DNA from: Burkholderia sp. USMB20 | GTDB lineage: Bacteria; Pseudomonadota; Gammaproteobacteria; Burkholderiales; Burkholderiaceae | Direction of reading: 5' to 3' | Assembly (NCBI RefSeq): GCF_000949135.2 | Contig: NZ_JTAN02000003.1 | Span: 124,001 to 188,000, forward strand | DNA: 64,000 nt | Part shown: positions 27,793 through 36,890 of the stretch, piece after piece | Layout of the letters: each line of letters opens with the position of its first letter | How positions within the stretch are numbered: the stretch's first letter is position 1 | Program-made: the position numbers and the translations under genes | The notes under the pieces: model-generated | What the model saw: the letters and a program-made list of their open reading frames with translations, nothing else | The model's database searches: none | Told to the model about the DNA's origin: nothing

Positions 27793-28260
27793 ATGAAAAA
27801 GACGATGTTGATCGCCGCGCTCGTCGCGGGCATGGGTGTGTCGATCGGTGCGTTCGCACAGGTTCCGGCCAGCGCGCCGGCCGGTACGACCGGGCTGTGC
27901 AAGGACGGCTCGTTCTACTCGGGCGCGTCGAAGAAGGGCGCGTGCGCCGGCCACAAGGGCGTGAAGACGTGGTATGGCGCAGCGTCGGCAGCCGCGGCGA
28001 GCGCACCGGCCGCGGCCCCCGCGAGCGCGGCTGTCGCTTCCGCCGCATCCGGCGCCGCCCCGGCGAAAAGCGCGCCCGCGACGACCGCCGCGGCGGCGCC
28101 CGGCGGCGGCGCGGGCAAGGTGTGGGCCAACGACAGCACGAAGGTCTACCATTGCTCGACCGACAAGTACTACGGCAAGACGAAGCACGGCAGCTACATG
28201 TCGGAAGCCGATGCGAAGGCGAAGGGCTACCACGCGTCGCACGGCAAGGCCTGTTCGTAA
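27793..28260 (+). CDS. Secreted DUF3761-domain protein
   Basis: 155 residues. Signal peptide MKKTMLIAALVAGMGVSIGA with FA|Q cleavage. The mature N-terminal part has the DUF3761 motif TGLCKDGSFYSGASKKGACA ending HKGVKTWYG. A long Ala/Pro linker (about 62-105) leads to a second Cys-containing domain, VYHCSTDKYYGKTKHGSYMS, ending HASHGKACS. Periplasmic or extracellular. Function unknown. GGAGAGGA precedes the start. It may be cotranscribed with the small His-rich peptide gene. Confidence 0.82.
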   Translation: MKKTMLIAALVAGMGVSIGAFAQVPASAPAGTTGLCKDGSFYSGASKKGACAGHKGVKTWYGAASAAAASAPAAAPASAAVASAASGAAPAKSAPATTAAAAPGGGAGKVWANDSTKVYHCSTDKYYGKTKHGSYMSEADAKAKGYHASHGKACS

Positions 28261-28306
28261 CACCGGCGGAACGCGCGAGCGTGCGCTCGCGCACTGCCCG
28301 GCACCG

Positions 28307-28329
28307 CGCCCCGCCGTGAGGGCGGGGCG
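28307..28329. terminator. Bidirectional hairpin between converging genes
   Basis: CGCCCCGCC (28307-28315) pairs with GGCGGGGCG (28321-28329) around a five-base loop, between the converging DUF3761 and phaZ genes. There is little T-run, so this is a moderate call. Confidence 0.55.
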
Positions 28330-28380
28330 ATTCGAGCGCAACGCCGGGTGCCGCACCGAGCGTTGCCATCCCGCGCGGGC

Positions 28381-29739
28381 TCAGTGCACGTGATCGGATG
28401 GCGCCGCGGCCGTCGTCGCGTCGCGACCGGCCGCGCGCGCGTCGAGCAACGCCCGCAGCGTCACGTAGTGCGCGCCGCTCGCGCTGCCGTCCGTAATGGC
28501 GGTGCGATCGTACGGCTCGTTGTCGTGGATCGTCGCGCGCACGATCGGATAGATCTGCGTTTCCCAGCGGCCGCCGTTGAACACGCCATAATGGCCCGCG
28601 CCCGTCTGCACGTGGTGCGTTTTCAGGTACGGCGGCAAACCCGAACACAGCTCCTGCGCGGCTACCGTCTGGCCCACGGCGCAGATGTCGTCCTTCTCCC
28701 CCTCGATCGTCAACAGCGCGGTGCGGTGGATCGCGGCCGGTTCCACCAGCCGGTCGCCGACCGTCAGCTCGCCGCGCGCGAGCGCGTATTGCTGGAACAC
28801 TTTCTCGACCGTCTCCAGGTAGAACTCCGCGGTGAGGTCGGCCGTCGCGAAGTATTCGTCGTAGAAGTGGCGCAGCGTGTCGGCCTTCGCGGGGTCGCCT
28901 TTCGCGCGCTCGTAGTACAGGTCGGCAAACGACGCCGCATGGCGGTCGGGATTCATCGACATGAACGCGCCGACCTGCACGAAGCCCGGATACACGCAGC
29001 GCTGTGCCCCGACGAAGCCGGCCGGCACCACGCTGATCAGGTTGCGCGCGAACCATTCGATCGGCCGGCTCGTGGCGAGCGCGTTGACCTTCGTCGGATT
29101 CACGCGGCAGTCGATCGGCCCCGCCATCAACGTCAGGCTCGCGGGTTGGGCGGGATCGCCGGCGGCGGCCATCAGCGCGACCGCCGAAAGCGCGGCGACG
29201 GTCGGCTGGCAGATCGCGAGCACGTGCGCATCCGGGCCGATCTGGCGAATGAAATCGATCACGTGCCCGACGTATTCGTCGAAGCCGAAGCGGCCGGCCG
29301 CGAGCGGGATGTCGCGCGGGTTGTGCCAGTCGGTGATGTACACGTCGTGATCGGCCAGCATCGTGCTGACCGTGCCGCGCAGCAGCGTCGCGAAATGCCC
29401 GGACATCGGCGCGACGATCAGCACGCGAGGCTGGCGCGCCACCGGCCGCGCCTTGCGGAAATGCAGCAGCGTGCCGAACGGCGTGGCCGCCGCGGCTTCC
29501 TCGACGATCGGCACCACTTCGCCGTCGACGACGGTCGACGCGATGCCGAACGCCGGACGCCGGTGCGAGAACGCGCAGCATTCGAGCAGTTCGCACAGCG
29601 CGTCGACCATGCGGCCCGTCGGGGTCGACGTGACGGGCGGCCACAGCGACATCGTCGCGCGCGTGGCGGCCGCCCATGCGCGCGCCGGACGCAGGCATTC
29701 GGCAGACCATTGGTAGAAAGGATAGGCAAGCAGGTTCAT
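28381..29739 (-). CDS. phaZ: Intracellular polyhydroxybutyrate depolymerase
   Basis: 452 residues of the PHB_depo_C/PhaZ intracellular family. It starts MNLLAYPFYQWSAECLRPAR, has the strand-turn LIVAPMSGHFATLLRGTV, the region YITDWHNPRDIPLAAGRFGF, and the nucleophile element in AICQPTVAAL, where this family uses Cys in place of the lipase Ser (C-Q-P). C-terminal Asp (GEKDDICAVGQT) and His (GAGHYGVFNG) complete the triad. It mobilises stored PHB granules. ATG 29739 is chosen as the first Met of the conserved start. Confidence 0.9.
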   Translation of the reverse strand: MNLLAYPFYQWSAECLRPARAWAAATRATMSLWPPVTSTPTGRMVDALCELLECCAFSHRRPAFGIASTVVDGEVVPIVEEAAAATPFGTLLHFRKARPVARQPRVLIVAPMSGHFATLLRGTVSTMLADHDVYITDWHNPRDIPLAAGRFGFDEYVGHVIDFIRQIGPDAHVLAICQPTVAALSAVALMAAAGDPAQPASLTLMAGPIDCRVNPTKVNALATSRPIEWFARNLISVVPAGFVGAQRCVYPGFVQVGAFMSMNPDRHAASFADLYYERAKGDPAKADTLRHFYDEYFATADLTAEFYLETVEKVFQQYALARGELTVGDRLVEPAAIHRTALLTIEGEKDDICAVGQTVAAQELCSGLPPYLKTHHVQTGAGHYGVFNGGRWETQIYPIVRATIHDNEPYDRTAITDGSASGAHYVTLRALLDARAAGRDATTAAAPSDHVH

Positions 29740-30072
29740 GGCCGTCGTTCGTTGCGTCGCGTTACGTCGAGCGAGGCAAGCCGTATGCCAGCGTGCGGCT
29801 GGCACGCGCGTTGCACGGGGTTTGCGAATGCGGCGATACGCGTGGCGACGCGCGCGGCGCCTCATGCGGCGATGCATGCGGCGCGTGGGGCCCGACGACC
29901 GAATGCGATGCGCCGCCGTTGCCAACGAGGCTCGGCGTACTCGATGTGTCGCTGCCCCGGGCAGCGCGCTGCGCCACTTCGGCGAATGCTTCGCACAGGC
30001 GTGGTGCGCTTCGCACGGCGCGGTGCGTGCTTTCGGTGCAGGGGTACGAACGGCAATCAGCAGGGGAGCGAC
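29740..30072. other. Divergent intergenic region, no gene seen
   Basis: 333 bp between phaZ and the glutathione-transferase gene. It is GC-rich with irregular GCGGCGATGC-like short words. I see no clear promoter, RNA or short gene. Confidence 0.5.
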
Positions 30073-30735
30073 ATGGACGTTACCGGACAGACGACGTTGA
30101 CCATCAGCAGCCGCAATTACTCGTCGTGGTCGATGCGCGGCTGGCTGCTCGCGAAGCTGAGCGGCCTCGCGTTCGAGACGATCAGCGTGCCGATCGATGC
30201 GGCATCGCGCGCGGAACTGCTGCTACTGTCGCCGTCGATTCTCGTGCCGTGCCTGACGCACGACGGCAGCACGGTATGGGATACGCTCGCGATCGCCGAA
30301 TACCTGAACGAAATCCGGCCGCAGGCGCGGCTGCTGCCCGACGACCGGCATGCGCGCGCGCATTGCCGGTCGATCTGCGGCGAGATGCATTCCGGTTTCA
30401 GTGCGCTGCGCTCCGCGCTGCCGATGAACCTGCGTGCGCATTTTCCCGGCTTCCGGATCTGGTCGCGTGCGCAGCACGACATCGAGCGCATCGTGACGAT
30501 CTGGCGCGCGTGTCTGGCCGCGTATGGCGGCCCCTGGCTGTTCGGCGAGCAGATCGGCATCGCCGATGCGATGTACGCGCCGGTCGTCACGCGATTCCTG
30601 ACGTACGACGTGAAACTCGAACCCGATATCGCCGAGTACTGCATGCGCATGCTCGCGCATCCGTTCGTGGCGGAGTGGATCGATGCCGCGAAGGCGGAGC
30701 ACGAAGACATCGACGAACTCGACATGGAGTTCTGA
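30073..30735 (+). CDS. Glutathione S-transferase family protein
   Basis: 220 residues. The thioredoxin-like N-domain (about 6-85) starts LTISSRNYSSWSMRGWLLAKL, with the Ser-rich helix start used in zeta/YfcF-like transferases, and SPSILVPCLTHDGSTVWDTLAIAEYL contains the cis-Pro and the glutathione-binding residues. The helical C-domain follows (90-215), with IADAMYAPV as the conserved N-capping motif. A cytosolic detoxification or isomerase enzyme; substrate unknown. GGGGAG precedes the start. Confidence 0.88.
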   Translation: MDVTGQTTLTISSRNYSSWSMRGWLLAKLSGLAFETISVPIDAASRAELLLLSPSILVPCLTHDGSTVWDTLAIAEYLNEIRPQARLLPDDRHARAHCRSICGEMHSGFSALRSALPMNLRAHFPGFRIWSRAQHDIERIVTIWRACLAAYGGPWLFGEQIGIADAMYAPVVTRFLTYDVKLEPDIAEYCMRMLAHPFVAEWIDAAKAEHEDIDELDMEF

Positions 30736-30852
30736 CCTGCAACGCACCTTCGCGCGTTCAATCGGATGCCGGCACGTGCATCGAAACGAATCGTCGATGC
30801 GGCCGCGCGTGTCCTGCTCGTGCATTGCCCGCGCAGCATCTGTCGGGCATCG

Positions 30853-30877
30853 CGCCCCGCCGTTTCGGCGGGGCGTT
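30853..30877. terminator. Bidirectional terminator hairpin
   Basis: CGCCCCGCCG pairs perfectly with CGGCGGGGCG around TTT, between the converging transferase and glycosidase-like genes. Confidence 0.75.
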
Positions 30878-30938
30878 GCTTACCTGTTGCCGGGCACTCT
30901 GAGGCTCGCTCCCCGCATTGCAGCACGGCGCAGCAGGA

Positions 30939-31907
30939 TCAGGGACTCGTTTTGGCCGGCTCGGCCGCGGGTGGCTTGGCCGGACGCGTGAGGAGTTCGC
31001 GTGTGAGGTTGTCCGACACATAGTGCGGGCCATCGAACAGATAGACTTGATAGCCACGGTAGGTTGTCAGCTGCCTGCTCAATTCGTCGGCGCTGGCCGA
31101 CCGGAATCCCCCGTGCTCGGCGGGCCGGAAGGCCTCCGCGATTACCCGCACACGTTGCTTTCCGAGGCGCGAGGTCAGCTCGTCGACATAGGCGCGCGCG
31201 ACGTAGGGTTCGCGCGCATAGACGCCGCAGCCGTCCTGGAAGAACACCCCGACGTCCGACGGCAGCCACGACACGAGCCAGTCCGCCAGCGCCTTCCCGC
31301 CGATATTGGTCTGGTCGTAGACGCTCACCCACAGCGGGCGCGGCAGTCGCTTCAGGATATCGGCCAGCTTCGGCGCGTCCTGCCAGGTCGGGTCGATTTC
31401 GACCGGGAAGTAGTAGCCGGTGACATTCAGCGGAACGTGCGTGCGCGCTACCGCCAGGGACTGGTCCGCGAGTGTCGACAGATGGGTGCGTGCTCGCTTT
31501 TCATCCTGGTAACCGGCGAGGCCCAGGATGACGTTTCTGGCCCAGGGTTCGCGGCCGATGCGCCCCCAGTCGGGAAGGTGTGCCGCGGGACGGATGCCGG
31601 CGTCGGGCACGTACGCGGTATCGTCGACGACGCTCCACTGGATCAACAGATCATGTACGCCGAGCATCTGCCAGTTTCCGACGGGATTCGTCGTCGCGTT
31701 GTCCACCTGCCAGACGATTCCGTCGGCATGCACGTCATGCGCCGTCCAGCTGCACGCGGCCACGGCGAGCGATGCACCGACGGCCGCGAGCATCGCCGCG
31801 CGGGGCGAACCCGGCGCGTGCGCGTGCCGGCGTCGCCGGCCTGCGTGTCGGAACCGGCCCAGACGCAGTCGAATCCCGCGCAAGGCCGGGATGGCGTACG
31901 TGAGCAT
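30939..31907 (-). CDS. Putative glycosidase-like lipoprotein (polysaccharide locus)
   Basis: 322 residues from ATG 31907, which has GGGGAGG at good distance. An ATG at 31940 would add 11 residues but lacks a ribosome site. After an Arg/His-rich N-region, a hydrophobic stretch ends in the lipobox LAVAAC, so lipid attachment is likely. The body (about 75-300) alternates strands and helices as in a TIM barrel: GIVWQVDNATT, LLIQWSVVDDTAY, GYYFPVEIDPTW, PLWVSVYDQTN, GVFFQDGCG, VRVIAEAFRP. The Glu residues in PVEID and IAEAF are candidate catalytic acids. Similar to DUF4434-type glycosyl-hydrolase-like proteins. Third gene of the operon started near 34100; it probably trims the exported glycan. Confidence 0.6.
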   Translation of the reverse strand: MLTYAIPALRGIRLRLGRFRHAGRRRRHAHAPGSPRAAMLAAVGASLAVAACSWTAHDVHADGIVWQVDNATTNPVGNWQMLGVHDLLIQWSVVDDTAYVPDAGIRPAAHLPDWGRIGREPWARNVILGLAGYQDEKRARTHLSTLADQSLAVARTHVPLNVTGYYFPVEIDPTWQDAPKLADILKRLPRPLWVSVYDQTNIGGKALADWLVSWLPSDVGVFFQDGCGVYAREPYVARAYVDELTSRLGKQRVRVIAEAFRPAEHGGFRSASADELSRQLTTYRGYQVYLFDGPHYVSDNLTRELLTRPAKPPAAEPAKTSP

Positions 31908-31949
31908 CGCGGCCTCCCCGGAAGCATTCCTGCGCGACATCGTAGCCGA

Positions 31950-33656
31950 TCACATGCAAACGTGCGACCCGCCTTGCTGCTGCGGGTCCGCACGAGGCTT
32001 CCACTGGCTCGCGTCACTTGGCGTCGTGCCGTCCGCCCATGTGTAGCCGAGATTCGTGATGCCCGTCACGATACTCTGGAAGTCCTGGAAGGCGGGCAGT
32101 CCGAGATCGGGCTCGAGCCAGTACGGATGGAAGAAGAACGACGCGAAGCCGTCCCGCACCGCCAGACCGTATTGCGCGTTGGTGACGATTTGCTGCCACG
32201 TGTACGTGATGCACGAGAACGGGTCTTTACTGCAGATGTTGTATTGAAGGCTGCCCAGGTTCTCCGGAATGATTCGTTGCCCGTAGTAATCGGAGTTGAT
32301 GATGTACGGGAAGAATTGCCCGGCCGAAAAGTCCTGGTTGGGCGCGCCCGTCCCGATCTGCGGATTGGTAGACGTGTAGTAGACGGCCCGCTGGAACGTG
32401 GTCGGGAACGTCTGCGCCGTGGCCGTTGATGCCATCGGCGACATCTGGTACTGCGGCGCAGCCCAGCCGACGATCTTGTAGCCGTTGAGCGTGAACTCGA
32501 GCAGGCCGTCGGCCATTCTGCCTTTCGCCCATTGCACCGAGTCCTCGTCGACCGGACGATTCTGGACTGCGTACCAGAACTCGAAGTCGCTGCCGCTCAC
32601 CGCATTCTGAAGATTCGGCGTCGAGTCATACTGGTGCGTATAGCCGTGCATCACGATCGAGCCGCCGCGCAGGAGCGCGTAGTTCAACCCGCTCTTGAGG
32701 CCCGTTGCCTGCGCGAGGTGAATCGTCTCCGGCACGCCGCCGTTGTAATACCCGTTCGGGTCGGTATACAACGGAATGGTCGCCATCGTGAACTTGATCT
32801 TCTTCGAGTACAGATAGTCCGACAGCTGCCTCATCGAGCTCGTCGTCGTGAATGCGTCCAGATCCTCGAGGCGGACCAGCGCACGATGATTCACCGGTGC
32901 ATTGGTCTGCAGGATGTCGTGCAGGATGTCGCATATCACCAGATAGCGATCCGTCGGGCCGATGTAGGAGAACGGCATGTCCGCGAAGTACCAGAACTTG
33001 CCGGAGCGCATGACGTAGGGCGTCGTTGCGCCGCTCTTGCTGTTCTTGATGGTGACGAGCACTTGCGCCTTGGTGGCATCGAGAACCTGGGTCAGGCCGA
33101 CATCCGGGTCCGCGTTGATGGCGCCGGTCGACGCGTCGAACGCGTAGTACTTGACCATCGCCAGGTTCTTGTACGTGACTGTGTCGTAGAAGCCGGGATT
33201 CGGATTGCTGGACGATGGCGTCGCGTTCATCCCGGCAAGGCCCAGGAAGCTGAACCCGAAAGTCTGGTTGAACGTATAGGCCGTGTTCCACGCGAGCTGC
33301 CACAGGTTGTACTTGAACCAGACCACGGTTTTCGTGGCGGTCATCACGTCGCTCATGAACGCCGTCGGAATCGGGTTGTTGTAGTAGTCGCCGATATAGA
33401 ACGTGGCGTCGTGGCTCCCGATCATGCCGGACGTGTAGTTCTGTATCGGTACCAGGTCGACGGTCGTATTGAAGTGGCCGAGCAGGTTCCTCAACATGAT
33501 GCTGTACATCAGGCCGAGCTTCGAAAACGGGTCGTTGGCCGGGTTGTCGTATAACACGAGCGTATGTGCGGTCGTGGTCTGCGCGTGCGCCGTGCCCGGC
33601 AATGTCATTTGCGCGAGTCCGGCAAGCAGGGCTATGACGATCAAGATCTTTTTCAT
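31950..33656 (-). CDS. Secreted DUF2334 polysaccharide-deacetylase-like protein
   Basis: 568 residues with a signal peptide (MKKILIVIALLAGLAQMTLP, cleavage after AHA). The C-terminal half carries the DUF2334 (NodB-like) pattern: VRLEDLDAF near residue 262, in place of the NodB TFDD motif, and VMHGYTHQYD near 340, in place of HxxxH. These give a metal-binding Asp and two His. The N-terminal half (30-240) looks like a separate alpha/beta domain. It probably removes acetyl groups from N-acetyl-hexosamine units of the polymer in the periplasm, as PgaB and PelA do. It sits between a small secreted protein (12 bp upstream) and a glycosidase-like protein (about 40 bp downstream), all one operon. Confidence 0.75.
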   Translation of the reverse strand: MKKILIVIALLAGLAQMTLPGTAHAQTTTAHTLVLYDNPANDPFSKLGLMYSIMLRNLLGHFNTTVDLVPIQNYTSGMIGSHDATFYIGDYYNNPIPTAFMSDVMTATKTVVWFKYNLWQLAWNTAYTFNQTFGFSFLGLAGMNATPSSSNPNPGFYDTVTYKNLAMVKYYAFDASTGAINADPDVGLTQVLDATKAQVLVTIKNSKSGATTPYVMRSGKFWYFADMPFSYIGPTDRYLVICDILHDILQTNAPVNHRALVRLEDLDAFTTTSSMRQLSDYLYSKKIKFTMATIPLYTDPNGYYNGGVPETIHLAQATGLKSGLNYALLRGGSIVMHGYTHQYDSTPNLQNAVSGSDFEFWYAVQNRPVDEDSVQWAKGRMADGLLEFTLNGYKIVGWAAPQYQMSPMASTATAQTFPTTFQRAVYYTSTNPQIGTGAPNQDFSAGQFFPYIINSDYYGQRIIPENLGSLQYNICSKDPFSCITYTWQQIVTNAQYGLAVRDGFASFFFHPYWLEPDLGLPAFQDFQSIVTGITNLGYTWADGTTPSDASQWKPRADPQQQGGSHVCM

Positions 33657-33668
33657 GGCCGTATCTCC

Positions 33669-33965
33669 CTAGTCGCGTTCGACGTTGCCGCCGTGCTTCT
33701 TGACGGAATTTCTGCTGAACTTGGGACGCCCCGTCTCCTTGTATGCCTTGTCCCAATCCTCATCGGACATGCCGGGTTTCACGTTGACTTGGGCAGAGCC
33801 GTTTGGCAATGGCGGGGGCTTGATCTTGCCGCCGGACGACTGGTTCGTCTGCTGCGCACTCGCATGCTGAACCGCGCTGGTGATGACGAGCGCGGGACTC
33901 AATGCAAGGAGTAGCCCAACGGTGCTCAACCCGATTCGAAAAAATCGATTGCGATGCGAGGGCAT
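33669..33965 (-). CDS. Small secreted protein of the polysaccharide locus
   Basis: 98 residues. A signal peptide or N-terminal membrane helix (about 10-37, GLSTVGLLLALSPALVITSA, then HASA|QQ) is followed by a 60-residue hydrophilic segment rich in Lys, Pro and Gly (GKIKPPPLPNGSAQ, ending KKHGGNVERD). No family recognised. First gene of a leftward operon. AAAGG nine bases before ATG 33965 favours this start over the ATG at 33974. It could be an accessory chaperone or anchoring peptide of the deacetylase, but that is speculation. Confidence 0.65.
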   Translation of the reverse strand: MPSHRNRFFRIGLSTVGLLLALSPALVITSAVQHASAQQTNQSSGGKIKPPPLPNGSAQVNVKPGMSDEDWDKAYKETGRPKFSRNSVKKHGGNVERD

Positions 33966-34109
33966 GATTTTCATCCTTTGATATGCAAATTGGATTCTCG
34001 TTAACGAAACGAGCACGCCCCATTGCCGATTTAGAATCGGGTGTTATGTCGTTATTTTTTTCGTTTAATACCCCCGGTTAATGAAACGAAACCGGACAGT
34101 TGGCTTTCA

Positions 34110-34125
34110 AGCTAGTTCTGTACCA
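34110..34125 (-). promoter_or_regulatory. Sigma-54 promoter of the leftward deacetylase operon
   Basis: On the minus strand: TGGTACAGAACTAGCT. Against TGGCAC-R-N4-TTGCW it has the invariant GG and GC at exact spacing, with one mismatch in each element. Transcription would start near 34098, giving a leader of about 130 bases. Confidence 0.6.
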
Positions 34126-34198
34126 TCCGCCGCAAATGGACACCGGGCCGGGACGCCAAAATCGGCGCGTCGAGACGGTCCGAAATTGTCTCGATAAA

Positions 34199-34216
34199 CG
34201 TTTCACGCATGCAACG
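34199..34216. promoter_or_regulatory. Enhancer-type palindrome for the leftward operon
   Basis: CGTTTCACGCATGCAACG has seven of nine symmetric base pairs. It shares the pattern YGWTTCA-N4-TGMAWCR with the sites upstream of nfrB and glmS, and its centre is 82.5 bp from the -24 element. Confidence 0.55.
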
Positions 34217-34489
34217 CGACTGGTTTCGGAAATTGGGTCCGACGAACGCGTAACGTCTGTTTGAGCGATTCAGGTGAAACCGGTTGCGTGCTTCGTTCCG
34301 CCCACGGCAACGCGGCAACCGAGCCGGCGGCGCATCCATCCAACGGCGACCGGAGCACCGGATTTTCGGTTTCATCGTCGATCCGTCCGTCCAGGATCGA
34401 CGGAATCGCGTGACGCGCTCCGGTCGCGATGATCGGGGACGCGGGTAGAGAACCTGCCAAACGTCTCATATTCGGAACGCCGGTCCGCA

Positions 34490-34507
34490 TGTTTCAGCAC
34501 TGAAACA
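34490..34507. promoter_or_regulatory. Enhancer-type palindrome for nfrB
   Basis: TGTTTCAGCACTGAAACA has eight of nine symmetric pairs (only the central C-A pair fails); the symmetry extends one more base on each side. Its centre lies 83.5 bp upstream of the -24 element, a normal position for a sigma-54 activator site. Confidence 0.68.
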
Positions 34508-34581
34508 TTTGGCTTGGTTTCGATTCGCCGATCGTGCGCGGCACACGTCCGGTACCCGGAAGGCGCAAGAGTGGTGGACGA

Positions 34582-34597
34582 TGGCGCACGACTTGCT
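34582..34597 (+). promoter_or_regulatory. Sigma-54 promoter of nfrBA
   Basis: TGGCGCACGACTTGCT matches TGGCAC-R-N4-TTGCW with a single mismatch and exact GG/GC spacing. Start of transcription expected near 34608, about 325 bases before the nfrB start codon. Confidence 0.78.
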
Positions 34598-34931
34598 TGA
34601 AGCGCTGTGTATTGAAAAGAGACGGTGTATGGGGCGCACTGCGTAGCGCTGGATCGGGGGCCGCTGCAAGCGCCGGCGCACGCAGGGACGAACGCAAGCA
34701 AGCGGAGAAACCGGCTGTCAAAAGTCACCCACTGAACACGTTGCATTTTTGGTGATGTTGCGTGGTCGTATCAATAGCGCTCCGGGCAGCCTCGAGTCTT
34801 TTGAGAACGACGAGAACGGATGTGGCGTTAGCCGCAGGAGTGGACGTGACGGGGTCGACGGGGACGGGGCGGTTTCGTCTTCCGTTCGTACGAAGGAAGA
34901 AATACAGACGGACGAAAATCGCGGAAAGGTA

Positions 34932-36890
34932 ATGGATAATATGATATGGAGTGCGTATTTATATGCACTCAACCTTGTCGCCATTGTGACCGCCCTCGTC
35001 ATCCTGGTCAGCACGCTGGATGACCTGACGCTGGATGGCTGTTACTGGTCATTCGAAATCGGGCGCATCCTGCGTCGTGAGAAATCGCAGACCGTCGACA
35101 TCGGCATGCTGCGCGCGCAGGAAGAGCGCCATCTGGCACTCATGGTGCCGGCATGGAAAGAGTACGACGTGATCGCCAAGATGATCGAAAACACGCTGGC
35201 GACCATCGAGTACGAGCGGTATGTCATCTTCGTCGGCACCTATCACAACGACGCCGAAACCACGGCGGAAGTCGAACGGATGGTTCGCCGGTATCCGGGC
35301 AGGGTGACGCGTGCCACGGTCATGAACGACGGGCCGACCTGCAAGGCGGACTGCCTCAACTGGATTCTCGAAGCGATCCTTCGTTACGAAGCAGTCCATC
35401 ATATTCAGTTCGCGGGCGTCGTCATGCACGACTGCGAAGATGTCATTCATCCGGTCGAACTCAAGTACCTCAACCATGCGGTGGCGGAGAGCGATCTGGT
35501 CCAGCTTCCGGTGCTGTCGTTGCCCCGGAAATGGAACGAGTTCGTCGCCGGCTGCTATCTCGACGATTTCAGCGAAACGCACCAGAAGGACGTGCCGGTG
35601 CGCGCACGCTTGACCGGAGTCGTGCCGGGCGCGGGTGTTGCGTCGTGCTACAGCCGGCGTGCGATCGAAGCCGCGATGAAGGCGCGTGACGGCGGCCCGT
35701 TCAACACGCGTTCGCTGACCGAGGACTATGATTTCAGCTTCCGGCTGAGAGACCTCGGCATGAAGGAAACCTTTGCCCGCACGCCGCTTTCGGACATCGT
35801 GCGCGATGCCGGCGGCAAGCGCGCGAAGGACGGTGCCGCCGGTCGAAACCTGCTGGCCACGCGCGAGTACTTTCCCAAGACATTCCGCACCGCCTACCGG
35901 CAGCGCGCGCGCTGGATTCTAGGCATCGCGTTTCAAGGCTGGGAGCAACTCGGCTGGAAGGGCGACTTCCTCACCCGCTACATGTTCTTCCACGATCGCA
36001 AGGGCATCGTGACGTCGCTGTTTTCGGTGATTGCCTATGGTGTGCTGCTCAACTTCGTGTTGCTTTCCGCGCTTCAGAAAGCCGGTCACGTCATTCCCGC
36101 CAGCGCTCAACTCGTGACGGCCGGTGCCTGGGTCACGCCGCTGCTGTGGGTCAACACCCTCATGCTGTTCGCCCGTGCCGGACAGCGTTTCTACTTCGTC
36201 AGCAAGCTGAACGGCCTGCTCCAGGGGCTGCTCTCGATCCCGAGGATGTTCGTCAACAACCTGATCAATTTCTGCGCGGTGAGTCGCGCGTGGCGCATCT
36301 ATGTCGGCCACCTGGTGAGCGGCAGGCCGATCGCGTGGGACAAGACCAGTCACACATACCTGTCCAACGAGGAACTCGGGAAGGCGCGCCGCAAGATCGG
36401 CGAGATCCTGGTCGGCTGGGGCGTGGTTTCCCTGGCGCAACTGGAGGACGGCCTCGAGCGGCAACTGACATGCGGCAAGCGGCTGGGTGAACTGTTGCTC
36501 GAAGGCAGTGCGTTGTCCACCGAATCGCTGGCGGATGCGATCGCCGAGCAGGCGGATCTGCCGCGGGTGAGCCTGGGCAACGTCGCGGTGGGCCACTTCG
36601 CGGACTCGCTGGCATTCGAGCTGCAGTACGCGTATCGTGCCGTTCCGTTTTCGACCGCCGCCGACGGGACGCTGAACGTCGCGGTCGGGCGGCCGCTCAC
36701 GCAGGACGAACAGGACGTCGTGCGGCGCGGCGCCCGAACGAACGTCGCCTATTTCATTGCCTGCGATGCGGAGATCGCCGCCGAACTCGGCCGGCACTCG
36801 CGCTTCGTCGAGATCGCGCGGCTGCGCGTTGGCGACGACGCGACGCAGCAGGCAGTGCCGGTGAAAAAGCCGTCGGGAGAACAGGCATGA
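34932..36890 (+). CDS. nfrB: NfrB-like GT2 polysaccharide synthase with MshEN domain
   Basis: 652 residues. A membrane helix at about 6-29 is followed by a family-2 glycosyltransferase domain with the four synthase motifs: MVPAWKEYD (71-79), HDCED (166-170), TED (263-265) and QRARW (324-328), i.e. a processive inverting synthase. Further membrane segments lie at about 360-440. The C-terminus holds two MshEN c-di-GMP repeats: KIGEILVGWGVVSLAQLEDG (488-507, running to Q511) and RLGELLLEGSALSTESLADA (517-536, to Q540). E. coli NfrB has this same domain order and acts with NfrA in a c-di-GMP-dependent N-acetyl-hexosamine polymer pathway. GGAAAGG before ATG 34932 sets the start; an in-frame ATG at 34749 would add a hydrophilic tail. 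The stop overlaps nfrA. Confidence 0.85.
   Translation: MDNMIWSAYLYALNLVAIVTALVILVSTLDDLTLDGCYWSFEIGRILRREKSQTVDIGMLRAQEERHLALMVPAWKEYDVIAKMIENTLATIEYERYVIFVGTYHNDAETTAEVERMVRRYPGRVTRATVMNDGPTCKADCLNWILEAILRYEAVHHIQFAGVVMHDCEDVIHPVELKYLNHAVAESDLVQLPVLSLPRKWNEFVAGCYLDDFSETHQKDVPVRARLTGVVPGAGVASCYSRRAIEAAMKARDGGPFNTRSLTEDYDFSFRLRDLGMKETFARTPLSDIVRDAGGKRAKDGAAGRNLLATREYFPKTFRTAYRQRARWILGIAFQGWEQLGWKGDFLTRYMFFHDRKGIVTSLFSVIAYGVLLNFVLLSALQKAGHVIPASAQLVTAGAWVTPLLWVNTLMLFARAGQRFYFVSKLNGLLQGLLSIPRMFVNNLINFCAVSRAWRIYVGHLVSGRPIAWDKTSHTYLSNEELGKARRKIGEILVGWGVVSLAQLEDGLERQLTCGKRLGELLLEGSALSTESLADAIAEQADLPRVSLGNVAVGHFADSLAFELQYAYRAVPFSTAADGTLNVAVGRPLTQDEQDVVRRGARTNVAYFIACDAEIAAELGRHSRFVEIARLRVGDDATQQAVPVKKPSGEQA

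Noticed and set aside
34749-34931. Earlier start codon for nfrB at 34749
   Set aside because: The extra 61 residues are hydrophilic and low-complexity, and GGAAAGG before 34932 gives a better start directly ahead of the first membrane helix.
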